Part shown: in pieces, positions 8,407 through 17,665 of the stretch | How positions within the stretch are numbered: position 1 is the first letter of the stretch | Layout: every line of letters begins with the position of its first letter | Assembly (NCBI GenBank): GCA_000620545.1 | Contig: JIBA01000012.1 | Location: 124,001 to 188,000 of the forward strand | Source: Intrasporangiaceae bacterium URHB0013 | GTDB lineage: Bacteria; Actinomycetota; Actinomycetes; Actinomycetales; Dermatophilaceae | Direction: 5' to 3' | Length of the DNA stretch: 64,000 nucleotides | Notes under the pieces: model-generated | The model's input: the letters and a program-made list of their open reading frames with translations, nothing else | Databases searched by the model: none | Told to the model about the DNA's origin: nothing | Made by a program: the position numbers and the translations under genes

Positions 8407-9468
8407 GTGTCCGCATCACTCTCCCGTTCGACCAAGCGCGTCGCCGTCCTGGCGATCGCCCTGAGCTCGGCGCTCGTCGCAGCCGGGTGCACGAGCAACG
8501 ACCCGGTCACGACTCCCGCGGCCTCGACGCAGCAGGCCAGTGGCAACGCCGCGAGCGACAACGACGCGCCCGGCGACAAGGTCGTCATCGGCTTCTCCGG
8601 CCCGGCTGCAGACCACGGCTGGCTCGGCGCCATCAACAGCGCCGCGCAGGCCGAGGCCAAGAAGTACAGCGACATCGAGCTCAAGTCGGCGGAGGGCACC
8701 AACGACGCGAGCCTGCAGATCAGCCAGATCGAGACCTTCATCAACGACAAGGTCGACGCGATCGTCCTGCTGCCCACCGACGGCGCCGCCCTGACCGAGG
8801 TCGCCACCAAGGCGATGCAGGCCGGCATCCCGGTCATCAACGTCGACCGTGAGTTCTCGAGCCCGTTCGCCGCGCGTGCGACGATCCTCGGCGACAACTA
8901 CGGCATGGGCGTCTCCGCCGGCACCTACGCCTGCAAGGTCGTCAAGGACAAGAACCTCACCAACCCGGTCATCGCGGAGATCGCCGGCATCGACGCCCTG
9001 CCTCTGACGCAGGACCGCTCGAAGGGCTTCGCCGACGCGCTCAAGGCGTGCAACCAGACCGTCGACAACCGCGTCGCGGCCGAGTTCACCGTGGAGTCCG
9101 GCGAGAAGCAGGCCTCCAACCTGCTCCAGGCCGCCCCGAAGATCGACGTCCTGTGGAACCACGACGACGACCAGGGTGTCGGCGTCATGGCCGCGCTCGA
9201 CCAGGCCAACCGTCACGAGATGGCGTTCATCGGTGGAGCCGGTTCGGCCAACGCCATGCGCTGGATCAAGGAGGGCAAGATGGAGGCCACGGTCATCTAC
9301 CCGCCGACCCAGGCCGCCGACGGCATCAAGCTCGCGCGCCTCATCGCCCAGAACAAGGGCCTGAGCGACCTCGTTCAGGTCGAGGTGCCCAAGCGGATCG
9401 TCCTCAACGCCCCGGTCGTCACCAAGGAGAACGTCGAGCAGTACCTGCCGCTGGGCTTCGAGTCCTGA
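8407..9468 (+). CDS. Substrate-binding lipoprotein of the ribose-type importer
   Basis: Protein of 353 residues with a lipoprotein signal peptide (lipobox LVAAGC near residue 25) and a Thr/Ala/Ser linker. The two-lobed periplasmic-binding-protein type 1 domain that follows contains VDAIVLLPTDG and PVINVDREF. It captures the sugar outside the membrane. The start is GTG 8407 with AGGAG at 8396-8400. It lies 93 bp after the permease and is followed by a very strong terminator, so the importer operon ends here. Confidence 0.92.
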   Translation: MSASLSRSTKRVAVLAIALSSALVAAGCTSNDPVTTPAASTQQASGNAASDNDAPGDKVVIGFSGPAADHGWLGAINSAAQAEAKKYSDIELKSAEGTNDASLQISQIETFINDKVDAIVLLPTDGAALTEVATKAMQAGIPVINVDREFSSPFAARATILGDNYGMGVSAGTYACKVVKDKNLTNPVIAEIAGIDALPLTQDRSKGFADALKACNQTVDNRVAAEFTVESGEKQASNLLQAAPKIDVLWNHDDDQGVGVMAALDQANRHEMAFIGGAGSANAMRWIKEGKMEATVIYPPTQAADGIKLARLIAQNKGLSDLVQVEVPKRIVLNAPVVTKENVEQYLPLGFES

Positions 9469-9474
9469 TCGCCG

Positions 9475-9507
9475 GCTGCCCGCGCCGGCCCTGCCGGCGC
9501 GGGCAGC
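9475..9507 (+). terminator. Strong hairpin after the importer operon
   Basis: Perfect 15-bp stem (left arm GCTGCCCGCGCCGGC) with a 3-base loop, six bases after the binding-protein stop. There is no T run, as is usual in very GC-rich actinobacteria. Confidence 0.8.
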
Positions 9508-9552
9508 GGACCAGAACCACCGAAACCCACTGAGCCCGGATCTGAGGACGAC

Positions 9553-10785
9553 ATGAGCAACTCTGGCAAGCCTGCCCTGGGGGTGGGGATGGTCGGCTAC
9601 GCCTTCATGGGGCGAGCCCACTCGCAGGCCTGGCGCAACGCACGCAGCTACTTCGACGTCCCGGCGGTCCCGCGCCTCGCCGCTGTCGCCGGACGCAACC
9701 AGGCAGCAGCGCAGGACACGGCGGACCGCTTCGGCTGGGAGTCCGTCGAGACCGACTGGCGGCGCCTGCTCGAGCACGACGACATCGACATCATCGACAT
9801 CTGCACCCCTGGCGACACGCACGCCGAGATCGCGGTGGCCGCGCTCGAGGCCGGCAAGCACGTGCTCTGCGAGAAGCCCCTCGCCAACTCGGTCGGGGAG
9901 GCCGAGGCGATGGTGGCCGCCGCCGAGGCGGCCCGGGCACGCGGCGTCCGCTCGATGGTGGGCTTCACCTACCGCCGGGTCCCGGCCATCGCGTATGCCC
10001 GTCAGCTCGTCGCGGAGGGACGGCTCGGCCGCATCCTCCACGTCCGCGGCGCCTACCTGCAGGACTGGCTCGTGGACCCCGAGTCGCCGCTCACCTGGCG
10101 GCTCCAGAAGGAGCGTGCCGGTTCGGGGGCGCTGGGCGACATCGGCGCCCACATCGTCGACCTCGCCCAGTTCGTGACCGGCGAGCACCTCACCGGTGTC
10201 TCGGCACTCACCGAGACGTTCGTGCGCGAGCGTCCCGTGGCCGACCCGGCGAGCGTCGGGACCGGCGGTATCAGCGCCGCCGCCGCCCAGAACGGCTCGG
10301 CGACCACCGGGCCGGTGACCGTCGACGACGCGGCCGTCCTCGTCTCGCGGATGAGCGGGGGCGCCCTCGCCACCTTCGAGGCGACCCGCTTCGCCAACGG
10401 CCGCAAGAATGCGATCCGCTTGGAGATCAACGGAACCGACGGCTCGCTCGCCTTCGACTTCGAGGACATGAACGTCCTCCACGTCTTCGACGGGCGCGTC
10501 CCGAGCCGCGACGCCGGCTTCGCCCGGGTGCTCGTCACCGAGTCCACCCACCCCTACGTGGCGTCCTGGTGGCCGCCCGGTCACGTGCTCGGCTACGAAC
10601 ACGGCTTCACCCACCAGGCGGTCGACCTGCTGACCGCCATCGCCGAGGGCGCAGACCCCCGGCCTTCCTTCTCCGACGGGCTCCAGGTGCAGCGGATCCT
10701 GTCGGCGGTCGAGACGAGCGTGGAGCGGGAGGGGTCCTGGACCCCGATCGACGGGGCCCACGCCACGTCCTCGGCCATGTCCTGA
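9553..10785 (+). CDS. Gfo/Idh/MocA family oxidoreductase
   Basis: Protein of 410 residues. The N-terminal Rossmann fold has the nucleotide-binding loop GMVGYAFMGRAH (residues 11-22), then the CEKPLAN motif near 100 carrying the catalytic Lys. A DIGAHIVDLAQ segment near 195 supplies the His/Asp pair. These enzymes use NAD(P) to oxidise or reduce a sugar or cyclitol, often at C2 or C3 (inositol, scyllo-inositol, glucoside 3-dehydrogenases). It follows the importer and precedes an isomerase, suggesting cytoplasmic oxidation of the imported compound. The actual substrate is not determined. Confidence 0.9.
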   Translation: MSNSGKPALGVGMVGYAFMGRAHSQAWRNARSYFDVPAVPRLAAVAGRNQAAAQDTADRFGWESVETDWRRLLEHDDIDIIDICTPGDTHAEIAVAALEAGKHVLCEKPLANSVGEAEAMVAAAEAARARGVRSMVGFTYRRVPAIAYARQLVAEGRLGRILHVRGAYLQDWLVDPESPLTWRLQKERAGSGALGDIGAHIVDLAQFVTGEHLTGVSALTETFVRERPVADPASVGTGGISAAAAQNGSATTGPVTVDDAAVLVSRMSGGALATFEATRFANGRKNAIRLEINGTDGSLAFDFEDMNVLHVFDGRVPSRDAGFARVLVTESTHPYVASWWPPGHVLGYEHGFTHQAVDLLTAIAEGADPRPSFSDGLQVQRILSAVETSVEREGSWTPIDGAHATSSAMS

Positions 10786-10882
10786 ACGATGCGGAGGCGC
10801 ACCCGACCTCCCTTGTGAGATAAGGAGATTCGGCTCGACCCGCTCGTCTCGTCTCTGTCACCCCCTGAAGGAGCAAGCTCAT

Positions 10883-12001
10883 ATGCACGACAACGACGTC
10901 AACCCGCTCAAGCTGGCCAAGGGCCTCGGCCTCAACCGTCGGCAGTTCCTGGCCGCCTCGACCGGCATGGCGGCGGCCGCCGCCGTGACCGTTGCCGGCG
11001 CGGGCGCTGCCACCGCGGCCCCCTCCGGCGCGAACGGGGTGGTCGTGCCGCCCGGCAAGCGCGGCATCATCCTCTACACGGTCCGCGACGCCATCTCGCG
11101 CGACCCCTCCACGAGCCCCTATGCGTCCGGCTTCAAGGCGGTGTTCGAGGAGCTCGGCCGCATCGGCTACAAGCAGGTCGAGTTCGCCGGCTATGGCCAG
11201 CACGCCAACGCCCCCGGCGGCAACGTCAACAACGTCGCGGGCGCGCAGCTCCTGCGCACGTGGCTCGACGACAACGGGCTCGAGGCCGAGGGCAACCACG
11301 GCAACATCCCGTCGGTCATCAACGACACGACGCTCGCCGCGTTCGATGCGGCGTGCGAGACCGCGAACATCCTCGGCATGCAGCACATCGGCACGGGAAG
11401 CGACCCGACGGGCAGCGCCTTCGTGGGGGACTGGGCCGCTGCCGCCGAGCGCTGGAACATCCTCGGTGCCCGGGCTGCCTCGCACGGCCTGAAGCTCTAC
11501 ACGCACAACCACGACATCGCCTACAGCTTCCTGCTGGACAGCGGTCCGCTCGACGCCCTGGGCCGACCGACCCGGTCGTCCGGCATTCGCCGTCTCGAGT
11601 ACTTCCTGGCCAACACCGATCCGCAGTACGTCTACCTCGAGATGGACATCTTCTGGGCGCACGTCGCCAAGTTCAAGCACTCGGCATACACCGCCGCGGA
11701 CGGCTCGACGGTCCAGTCGACCTTCAACCCGCTCGGTGTCGTGCAGGCCCAGCCGATCCGGTTCCCGCTCTTCCACGCGAAGGACGGCGACGCCCGCCCG
11801 GACCTGGCGAACGGCTACGAGATGGTGCCCTTCGGCACCGGCGACATCGACTACAAGTCCTTCCTCACGCAGACCGGCGCAAAGGGCTACCACAACCCGA
11901 TGTACGAGCAGGACACCGCTCCCGGTGGCGCCGCCAACCCGGGCCAGTCGCTGGAGTTCGCACGGATCAGCTACAACAACATGGCCGCCCTGCGCGGCTG
12001 A
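10883..12001 (+). CDS. Tat-exported sugar phosphate isomerase/epimerase-like protein
   Basis: TIM-barrel protein of 372 residues from the xylose-isomerase-like (AP endonuclease 2) superfamily. The N-terminus carries a twin-arginine signal (NRRQFLAAS followed by an Ala-rich hydrophobic stretch and a TAAPS cleavage region near residue 48), so it is probably folded with its metal in the cytoplasm and then exported. Metal-ligand candidates include YLEMDIFWAH near 255 and HAKDGD near 295. GAAGGAG precedes ATG 10883. Relatives are found near ThuA and Gfo/Idh genes in oxidised-sugar pathways. The reaction is unknown. Confidence 0.87.
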   Translation: MHDNDVNPLKLAKGLGLNRRQFLAASTGMAAAAAVTVAGAGAATAAPSGANGVVVPPGKRGIILYTVRDAISRDPSTSPYASGFKAVFEELGRIGYKQVEFAGYGQHANAPGGNVNNVAGAQLLRTWLDDNGLEAEGNHGNIPSVINDTTLAAFDAACETANILGMQHIGTGSDPTGSAFVGDWAAAAERWNILGARAASHGLKLYTHNHDIAYSFLLDSGPLDALGRPTRSSGIRRLEYFLANTDPQYVYLEMDIFWAHVAKFKHSAYTAADGSTVQSTFNPLGVVQAQPIRFPLFHAKDGDARPDLANGYEMVPFGTGDIDYKSFLTQTGAKGYHNPMYEQDTAPGGAANPGQSLEFARISYNNMAALRG

Positions 12002-12019
12002 CCAGCAAAGAAAAGCACC

Positions 12020-12069
12020 GGGCCCCGGGGAGTGCATGTGCCGTTGCAGCGGCGCGCTCCCCGGGGACC
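12020..12069 (+). terminator. Long GC hairpin between isomerase and dehydrogenase genes
   Basis: Arms at 12020-12035 and 12054-12069 pair over 16 bp with two mismatches around an 18-base loop. It starts 19 bp after the isomerase stop and ends 34 bp before the next ATG, so it could be a terminator or an attenuator of the long downstream gene. Confidence 0.6.
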
Positions 12070-12103
12070 GGCTTCGCCCGTCTCTGTCAAGAAGGACGTA
12101 CCG

Positions 12104-15100
12104 ATGAATGCTACTTCGCTATCCCGGGCGAGGAGGCTGGTTGCCACAACTGCGGCAGCCGTCCTCGCCTGCACGGCGCTCGGCGCCGTGGCCACCCTCC
12201 CGGCCCAGGCCCACGACGGGGTCGACCACGGCTCCGAGCCGGCGCTCGACTGGTCGAACTACGAGAAGATCACGCTCACCAAGGACACCGGTGAGCCGAT
12301 CGACCTGGCCGTGCTGCCCGACCGCCGCGTGCTGACCACCGCCCGCAACGGCGACGTCCGCCTCGTCGATCCCGACACCGGCGTCACCAAGGTCATCAAC
12401 ACCCTCCCGGTCTACAACAACTCGGAGGACGGCCTCCAGACCGTCACCCTCGACCCCGACTTCGCCACGAACAAGTGGGTCTACCTCTACTACGCGCCGC
12501 GCACCATGACGGCGCCCTACCCGACGACCACCCCGACGGGGTCGGCGCCGAACACCCTGCCCGCCGGTGCGGACGCCTCCTACTGGGACCAGTGGAAGGG
12601 CTACAACCAGCTCAGCCGCTTCAAGTGGGACGACGCCGCCGACAAGATCGACCTGGCGACCGAGCAGGTCATCATCAAGGTGGAGGCCCAGCGTGGCCAG
12701 TGCTGCCACGTCGCCGGTGACGTCGACTTCGACGCCGACGGCAACCTCTACCTCTCGACCGGTGACAACACGCCGGCGAGCGCCCCGGGTGCCAACGGCT
12801 TCGCGCCCAACAACAACGCGCCGGGGTTCAACCCTGGCTTCGACTCGCGCCGGGGCGCCGGCAACACCAACGACCTGCGCGGCAAGATCCTGCGCATCCA
12901 CCCCGAGGCCGACGGGTCGTACACGATCCCGGCGGGCAACCTCTTCCCGGCCGGCACCCCCAAGACGCGTCCCGAGATCTTCGTCATGGGCGTGCGCAAC
13001 CCGTTCCGCATCGACGTCGACCCGGCGACCAGCTCGGTGTCGTGGGGCGACTACGGTCCCGACGCCGGCGCCCCTGACCCCCAGCGGGGCCCGATGGGCT
13101 ACGTCGAGTGGATGACCACGGCCACCAACCGTCCGATCAACGGCGGCTGGCCCTACTGCACGGCGGACGCGAAGAACTACAACGAGTGGGACTTCGCCAC
13201 CGCGACGCCCGGTCCGTTCTTCGACTGCGCGGCAGGGGCCAAGAACAACTCGACCCTCAACACCGGCCTCGCGACGGTCCCGCCGGCCACCCCGGCCACG
13301 CTCTACTACGGCGACAACAACACCCACCAGCCGTGGCCGGAGCTGACCGACTTCTCCCCGGCCGGCGGCCAGGGCCCGATGGGTGGTCCCGTCTACCACT
13401 ACGACGCCGCCAACCCGTCGACGACGAAGTTCCCGGCGTACTGGGACCAGAAGGCGTTCTTCGCCGAGTTCTCCCAGGACTACCTGGCGGTCTTCGACGT
13501 GCAGTGGCCGAACGGTCCCGTCGACCACATCACGAACTTCCTCCCCAACGCCGACCTCGAGACGAACGGGCAGCCGATCACCGACAGCCCGATCGACATC
13601 GAGTTCGGCCCCGACGGCTCGCTCTACGTCCTCGACTACGGTGACGGCTTCTTCCGCGCCAACCCGGATGCCGGTCTCTACCGCATCGACTACGCGCCGG
13701 GGAACAAGGCACCGCAGGCGAAGATCGCGGCCACCCCGATCAGCAGCAGCAGCGCGCCGCTGACGGTCCGCTTCGACGCGTCCGGCTCGGTCGACCCGGA
13801 GGGCAAGGCCCTCACCTACGAGTGGGACTTCGACGGCAACGGCACGTTCGACGCGACGGGTGCCACAGCGAGCCACACGTACACCGAGCTCGGTAAGTAC
13901 ACCGCGCGCCTCCGCGTCACCGACGCTGAGGGCCGTCGCGGCCTGACGAGCACATCGATCAGCGTCGGCAACGTCGCCCCGACGGTGACCATCGCGACGC
14001 CGCCGAACGGCGGGTTCTTCGACTGGGGCCAGGCCGTGCCGTTCAACGTCACGACCACCGACCCCGAGGACGGCACCGCGACGGTCTGCTCCCGCGTGAC
14101 GTGGACCTTCGGTCTGGGCCACGACGCGCACGCCCACCCGCTGAGCCAGGGCACGGGTTGCCAGTTCGCGATCCCGACCCCGGCCGACGCGACCCAGCAC
14201 GGCGAGACCGAGAACATCTTCGGCGTCGTCGTCATCACCTACACCGACAACGGCGCGAACGGCCTGGCCGGTGCGACCACCACGGAGCAGCTCGTCCTCA
14301 ACCCGAAGAAGCAGGAGGCCGAGTGGGCCGACGCGACGCAGGGGGTCGAGATCACCGACGACGGCACGGCGAGCGGCCTGCGCAAGGTCACCTCGTTCGA
14401 CGCCGGTGACTGGGTCGCCTGGGACCCGGCGAACCTCGTCGGCGTCACGGGCGTGACGGCGCGTGCCTCCGGCTCGGGCACCCTGTCCCTGCGGTGGGAC
14501 TCGCCGACGGCGGCTCCCTTCGGCACCATCGCGGTCAACGGCTCCGGGTGGACCGACGCGGCAGCCACGCTGTCGTCGAAGCCCACTGGCACCGGACGCC
14601 TGTACGTCACGTCGTCGGGCGGGGTCGTCCTCGACTCCCTCTCGTTCGTGGGTGACGGCGTCGCGGATGTCACGCCCCCGGTTGTCTCGGCGACGTTGAA
14701 CCCGGCGACCCCGAACGGCGCGAACGGCTGGTACACGAGCAACGTCACCGTCACGGTCAACGCGACCGACAACGGCACCGTCGCCTCGCGCCAGCGCTCC
14801 ACCGATGGCGGCGCCACGTGGGTCAACGCCAACACGGCGCTGACCGTGTCGACGGAGGGCACGACCACCGTCCTCTACCGCGCGACCGACAACGGCGGCA
14901 ACGTCTCGCAGGTCGGGTCGGTGACGGTCAAGCTCGACAAGACCCAGCCCACGGTCGCAGTGTCCGGGGTGGCGGACGGCACCGCCGTCGCCAACTCGGG
15001 TGACGTGACGTGGACGGCGACGGACGCGACGAGTGGCATCGACAGCGTGACCGCCGCGGTCGACGGAAGCGCGGTCCCGGCCGACAAGCCGCTGGCTCTG

Positions 15101-15448
15101 TGGAGGCTCTCATTGGGCAGCCACACCGTCGCCGTCACGGCGAAGGACAAGGCAGGCCTGGAGCGCACCACCTCGGTGACGTTCACGACCCGGACGTCGC
15201 TGCCGACCCTGACCGCCCTGACGGAGCGACTGTCCCGCGAGGGACTCGTCACCCCGGCGGGTGAGAAGGAGCTCGAGAAGCGCCTCCAGCAGGCCGAGAA
15301 GCAGGTCGCCGGTGGCCGCACCGCGGCTGCGGTCTCGCAGCTGCAGGGCTTCGTCGACGCGGCGAAGTCCAGCACGAACGTCCGCGACGCGGCGGCCTCG
15401 GCCGCCCTGCAGCGCGACGCCAACGCGGTCATCGCCTCTCTGCGCTGA
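12104..15448 (+). CDS. Secreted multidomain glucose/sorbosone dehydrogenase-like protein
   Basis: Protein of 1114 residues. A Sec signal peptide (~40 residues ending near TLPAQAHDG) is followed by a beta-propeller of the glucose/sorbosone dehydrogenase type (roughly 50-530), with VRNPFRID and VLDYGDG motifs. Next come a PKD domain (DASGSVDPEGKALTYEWDFD near 560), a CBM6/35-like beta-sandwich (near 730), Ig/Ala-rich repeats with VTPPVVSATLNP, and a C-terminal helical FIMAH-type domain (last ~80 residues). It probably oxidises or binds sugars or glycans outside the cell; PQQ dependence is inferred from family. ATG 12104 was chosen because a signal peptide begins there; the frame extends 24 codons further upstream. 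The same FIMAH module closes the ThuA protein at 23784. Confidence 0.85.
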   Translation: MNATSLSRARRLVATTAAAVLACTALGAVATLPAQAHDGVDHGSEPALDWSNYEKITLTKDTGEPIDLAVLPDRRVLTTARNGDVRLVDPDTGVTKVINTLPVYNNSEDGLQTVTLDPDFATNKWVYLYYAPRTMTAPYPTTTPTGSAPNTLPAGADASYWDQWKGYNQLSRFKWDDAADKIDLATEQVIIKVEAQRGQCCHVAGDVDFDADGNLYLSTGDNTPASAPGANGFAPNNNAPGFNPGFDSRRGAGNTNDLRGKILRIHPEADGSYTIPAGNLFPAGTPKTRPEIFVMGVRNPFRIDVDPATSSVSWGDYGPDAGAPDPQRGPMGYVEWMTTATNRPINGGWPYCTADAKNYNEWDFATATPGPFFDCAAGAKNNSTLNTGLATVPPATPATLYYGDNNTHQPWPELTDFSPAGGQGPMGGPVYHYDAANPSTTKFPAYWDQKAFFAEFSQDYLAVFDVQWPNGPVDHITNFLPNADLETNGQPITDSPIDIEFGPDGSLYVLDYGDGFFRANPDAGLYRIDYAPGNKAPQAKIAATPISSSSAPLTVRFDASGSVDPEGKALTYEWDFDGNGTFDATGATASHTYTELGKYTARLRVTDAEGRRGLTSTSISVGNVAPTVTIATPPNGGFFDWGQAVPFNVTTTDPEDGTATVCSRVTWTFGLGHDAHAHPLSQGTGCQFAIPTPADATQHGETENIFGVVVITYTDNGANGLAGATTTEQLVLNPKKQEAEWADATQGVEITDDGTASGLRKVTSFDAGDWVAWDPANLVGVTGVTARASGSGTLSLRWDSPTAAPFGTIAVNGSGWTDAAATLSSKPTGTGRLYVTSSGGVVLDSLSFVGDGVADVTPPVVSATLNPATPNGANGWYTSNVTVTVNATDNGTVASRQRSTDGGATWVNANTALTVSTEGTTTVLYRATDNGGNVSQVGSVTVKLDKTQPTVAVSGVADGTAVANSGDVTWTATDATSGIDSVTAAVDGSAVPADKPLALWRLSLGSHTVAVTAKDKAGLERTTSVTFTTRTSLPTLTALTERLSREGLVTPAGEKELEKRLQQAEKQVAGGRTAAAVSQLQGFVDAAKSSTNVRDAAASAALQRDANAVIASLR

Positions 15449-15454
15449 CCGACT

Positions 15455-15498
15455 CGGTGGCCCGGCCGCGGGCACACGCCCCCGCCGCCGGGCCACCG
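15455..15498 (+). terminator. Hairpin after the secreted dehydrogenase gene
   Basis: Perfect 12-bp arms CGGTGGCCCGGC and GCCGGGCCACCG around a 20-base loop, starting 6 bp after the stop. The remaining ~115 bp up to the next ATG are extremely C/G rich and show nothing else I can support. Confidence 0.7.
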
Positions 15499-15614
15499 GT
15501 CCCGCTCGCCCCCCGGGCCCCGGTCCACTGCCCCGGGTCAGGCCACCGGCCCGACGCCCCGCCGCCGGACCCCGGGCCCCCACGCACTCCCTCCACACCC
15601 CCGAGGAGAAGAAC

Positions 15615-16772
15615 ATGACCGACGAACGAACCGGACTCTGGCTGGTCGGGGCGCGCGGCTCGGTCGCGACCACCGTCGCGACCGGCCTGGCCCTCATCAC
15701 CGCCGGTGGTGCCGGCCCCGACGGCCTCGTCACCGAGCAGCCCGACCTGGCCGGCGCCGGCCTCGTGCCACTCGACCACCTCGTGGTCGGCGGGCACGAC
15801 GTCGCCGAGGTGCCCCTCGTCAAGCGCGCAGCGCAGCTGGCCGACGCCGGGGTCATCCCGCACACGGCCCTGGCGCTCGTGTCCGACGAGCTCGACCGGA
15901 CGTGCGCACGGATCCGCCACGGCCACCGCGGCGGTGAGGAGAGCCAGGCCGAGGCCGTCGAGCGACTGGCGGCCGACATCCGCGCGTTCGCGGAGGCCGA
16001 GTCGCTGTCTCGGGTCGTGGTGGTCAACGTCAGCTCCACCGAGCCCGTCGTCACCGACGATCCGGCCCACGCATCCCTCGCGGCGCTCGAACGCGCCTGG
16101 GCGGCGGGGGAGGCCCCGCTGCCGCCGAGCGCCGTCTACGCGGCCGCCGCCTTCACGGCCGGGGCGGCCTTCATCGACTTCACCCCCTCGACCGGCGCGC
16201 GCCTGCAGGCGCTCGAGGAGCTGGCGGAGCGCCAAGGCGTCCCATGGGGCGGCAGCGACGGCAAGACGGGTGAGACCCTCGTCAAGTCGGTGCTGGCGCC
16301 GATGTTCGCGGCTCGATCGCTCCGCGTCCGCTCCTGGGCCGGCACGAACCTCCTGGGCGGCGGGGACGGCGCCACGCTCGCCGACCCGCAGGCGATGGAG
16401 AGCAAGGCACGCAGCAAGGCCCGCGGCCTCGAGGCGATGCTCGGCCATCCCGTCGACGGGCCCGTGCACATCGACAACATCACCGACCTCGGCGACTGGA
16501 AGACGGCCTGGGACCACCTCACGTTCTCCGGCTTCCTCGGCACGCGGATGTCCATGCAGTTCACGTGGCAGGGCTGCGACTCCAGCCTTGCCGCACCCCT
16601 CGTCATCGACCTCGCGCGCCTCGCAGACCTCGCGCTGCGCCGTGGGGAGGTGGGCCCCCTCCCGGCCCTCGGCTTCTTCTTCAAGGACCCCGTGGGCTCG
16701 GACGAGCACCGCCTGTTCGAGCAGCACCGGACGCTGACGACCTGGGCGAGGGAGCAGGCGACGGCGTCGTGA
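15615..16772 (+). CDS. Inositol-3-phosphate synthase (ebo-cluster type)
   Basis: Protein of 385 residues. A Rossmann NAD loop GARGSVATTVATG (residues 11-23), a VVVNVSSTEP segment and the catalytic-region motif GKTGETLVKSVLAP near 218 mark the myo-inositol-1-phosphate synthase family, which cyclises glucose 6-phosphate using bound NAD. ATG 15615 follows GAGGAGAAG; a longer upstream frame is not used. It is the first gene of a run coupled by overlaps and its stop overlaps the eboC-like GTG. Here it probably feeds a dedicated product rather than general phosphatidylinositol or mycothiol synthesis (inference from context). Confidence 0.85.
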   Translation: MTDERTGLWLVGARGSVATTVATGLALITAGGAGPDGLVTEQPDLAGAGLVPLDHLVVGGHDVAEVPLVKRAAQLADAGVIPHTALALVSDELDRTCARIRHGHRGGEESQAEAVERLAADIRAFAEAESLSRVVVVNVSSTEPVVTDDPAHASLAALERAWAAGEAPLPPSAVYAAAAFTAGAAFIDFTPSTGARLQALEELAERQGVPWGGSDGKTGETLVKSVLAPMFAARSLRVRSWAGTNLLGGGDGATLADPQAMESKARSKARGLEAMLGHPVDGPVHIDNITDLGDWKTAWDHLTFSGFLGTRMSMQFTWQGCDSSLAAPLVIDLARLADLALRRGEVGPLPALGFFFKDPVGSDEHRLFEQHRTLTTWAREQATAS

Positions 16773-17665
16773 CGACGCTGCGCGACCTCGTCGAGCTGGT
16801 CCGTGCACCGGCCGCGCTCACCGTGCCCGGCGACACCCTCGCGGGTGCGGCAAGCGCCGGGTGGCCGGCAGGTGCACGGTCGGCGGTCCTGCCGGTCGCT
16901 TCGACCTGCCTCTACTGGGCCGGCATGGCGCTCAACGACTGGGCCGACCGCCGCACGGACGCCGTCGAGCGCCCGGAGCGTCCCATCCCCTCGGGTCGCG
17001 TGTCGGCCGGGACGGCGCTCGCCGTCGCCACCGGCCTCACGGCCGCCGGCATCACCGTCGCCGCGGTCGGGGGTGGACCTCGCTCTGCGGCGACCGCAGC
17101 CGTCCTCGCCGCAGCCGTGTGGGCCTACGACCTCTCCCCGAAGCAGGGACCCGTGAGCGTCGCGACGATGGCCACCACACGTGGTCTCGACGTGCTCCTC
17201 GGGGCGAGCGCGGGCGGCCTGCCCGGTCTGCGCGCCGCCGCCGTCCCGGCCACGATGGTCGCCGTCCACACCGCCGGCGTCACGGCCCTGAGCCGGGGCG
17301 AGGTCCACGGCGGATCGACGGGTGTGGCGCGTGCCTGCGTCGCCGCGACGACGCTCGTGGCCGCTGCCTCGGCACTGCGCCCGATCCCCGCCGCCGGACG
17401 CGGGCGTGCCGGGGGAGTGCTCGGTGCGGCCGTCTCCGTCGCCCTCACGGGGTCGTATGCCGTGAGCGTCCTCCGCGCCCAGCTGTCCGCTGCGCGCACC
17501 CCCGACGCCCGGACGGTCCGCCGAGCCACGGGCGCCGGCATCCGTGGACTCGTGCCGCTCCAGGGTGCAGCCCTCGCTGCAACCGGCCACCACGCGGCCG
17601 CGCTGGGTCTCGCCGCGTCCGCGCCGATAGGGGCAGCCGCGATGAGACGGGTGTCGGCGACATGA
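16769..17665 (+). CDS. eboC: EboC-like UbiA-family prenyltransferase
   Basis: Membrane protein of 298 residues with 7-9 hydrophobic segments. The first Asp-rich motif NDWADRRTD near residue 50 fits the UbiA NDxxDxxxD consensus, and YDLSPKQGP near 118 matches the family's second signature. UbiA enzymes move a prenyl chain onto a small acceptor at the membrane. The gene begins with GTG 16769 in a GTGA overlap and ends in an ATGA overlap, so it is tightly coupled to both neighbours. EboC of cyanobacteria is linked to export of a secondary metabolite precursor; the acceptor here is unknown. Confidence 0.85.
   Translation: MTTLRDLVELVRAPAALTVPGDTLAGAASAGWPAGARSAVLPVASTCLYWAGMALNDWADRRTDAVERPERPIPSGRVSAGTALAVATGLTAAGITVAAVGGGPRSAATAAVLAAAVWAYDLSPKQGPVSVATMATTRGLDVLLGASAGGLPGLRAAAVPATMVAVHTAGVTALSRGEVHGGSTGVARACVAATTLVAAASALRPIPAAGRGRAGGVLGAAVSVALTGSYAVSVLRAQLSAARTPDARTVRRATGAGIRGLVPLQGAALAATGHHAAALGLAASAPIGAAAMRRVSAT

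Noticed and set aside
8416-10761. 781-aa minus-strand open frame
   Set aside because: Shadow of the binding protein and Gfo/Idh genes; low-complexity R/G/V composition without domains.
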